From Burkholderia metallica (GTDB taxonomy: Bacteria > Pseudomonadota > Gammaproteobacteria > Burkholderiales > Burkholderiaceae), in the NCBI RefSeq assembly GCF_902832845.1, contig NZ_CADFDB010000001.1, positions 62,001 to 126,000 of the forward strand: a stretch of DNA of 64,000 nt, read 5' to 3'. Numbering within the stretch: the first letter of the stretch is position 1; every line of letters starts with the position of its first letter. Positions 63,734 to 64,000 of the stretch are shown here, piece after piece. The position numbers and the translations under genes were made by a program. The notes under the pieces are model-generated. The model worked only from the letters and a program-made list of their open reading frames with translations. It was not told the DNA's origin and made no database searches.

Positions 63734-64000
63734 ATGTCCATCCAGCCGATTCAGAACCGCCGTCTCTACCAGCAGATCGCCGACAAGCTCAGTGCGATGA
63801 TCGAGTCCGGCGATTTTCCGCCGGGCAGCTACCTGCCGCCCGAGCGCGAACTGGCCGAACGGTTCGGCGTGTCGCGCACGTCGGTGCGCGAGGCGCTGAT
63901 TGCGCTCGAAGTGAGCGGGCTCGTGAGCGTGCGCGTCGGCGACGGCGTCAAGGTGCGCCACCCCGAAACGGCCGCCGAACCCGACGTCGCGGAGAAGGTC
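63734..64000 (+). CDS. GntR/FadR-family regulator of L-fucose genes, 3' end outside window
   Basis: The first 89 codons are present and the C-terminal ligand domain is cut by the window edge. The GntR winged helix is clear: YQQIADKLSAMIESGDFPPG, SYLPPERELAERFGVSRTSV, REALIALEVSGLVSVRVGDG. The wing and spacing suit the FadR (FCD) subfamily common in sugar-acid operons. Adjacent to the fucose operon, it is its likely repressor, with candidate sites at 55097 and 63686. Confidence 0.88.
   Translation, partial: MSIQPIQNRRLYQQIADKLSAMIESGDFPPGSYLPPERELAERFGVSRTSVREALIALEVSGLVSVRVGDGVKVRHPETAAEPDVAEKV

Overview
This window is high-GC DNA from a Burkholderia species, most likely of the Burkholderia cepacia complex and probably a secondary chromosome. 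The reasons are the pervasive GC-rich codon use, the Burkholderia-type porin, DUF4148 and DUF3331 proteins, a ZmpB-like protease, and catabolic clusters organised as in that group. I saw no rRNA, tRNA, insertion sequence or CRISPR array.

Layout. 1-3826: a truncated membrane protein gene, a MocR-type regulator and a secreted beta-propeller/discoidin protein. 4063-6676: an AT-richer accessory patch with an orphan PAAR protein, an M35-like metallopeptidase (candidate type VI secretion effector) and an OmpA-like periplasmic protein, followed by degenerate DNA. 6677-22618: the glycine betaine catabolic locus: the regulator gbdR, then glyA, a dipeptidase, a DUF5943 protein, dgcA, dgcB, two ETF subunits, gbcA, gbcB, a betaine-type binding protein and an APC permease. 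22668-24478: a TetR repressor and a DMT exporter sharing operators. 24498-29245: purU, then the choline-sulfate regulator, choline sulfatase and a choline-binding protein. 29505-34355: a porin, a second cysteinyl-tRNA synthetase preceded by what looks like a cysteine attenuator, an MFS exporter, a PepSY gene remnant and a YbjQ protein. 34483-37528: secreted M28 and M4-like proteases. 38025-44265: two AraC regulators and an aromatic amine dehydrogenase (aau) operon with two cytochromes c. 44435-46018: isocitrate lyase. 46627-52343: the carnitine/gamma-butyrobetaine operon. 52542-54498: DUF4148, SDR and DUF3331 genes. 55164-64000: an L-fucose oxidative operon with its own ABC transporter, lactonase and a GntR regulator cut by the window end.

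How the parts fit. Gamma-butyrobetaine is hydroxylated to carnitine, which is oxidised and cleaved to betainyl-CoA and then glycine betaine. Choline sulfate gives choline. Glycine betaine is demethylated by GbcAB and DgcAB, with electrons leaving through ETF. Released C1 units are handled by GlyA and PurU, and acetyl units can use AceA. The choline oxidation genes (betAB) and sarcosine oxidase (soxBDAG) are not in this window, and three betaine/choline/carnitine binding proteins lack local permease and ATPase partners.

The most interesting observation is the leader of the second cysS (30751-30937): a short ORF with tandem Cys codons inside a perfect hairpin, followed by an intrinsic terminator. 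It looks like ribosome-mediated attenuation sensing charged tRNA-Cys.
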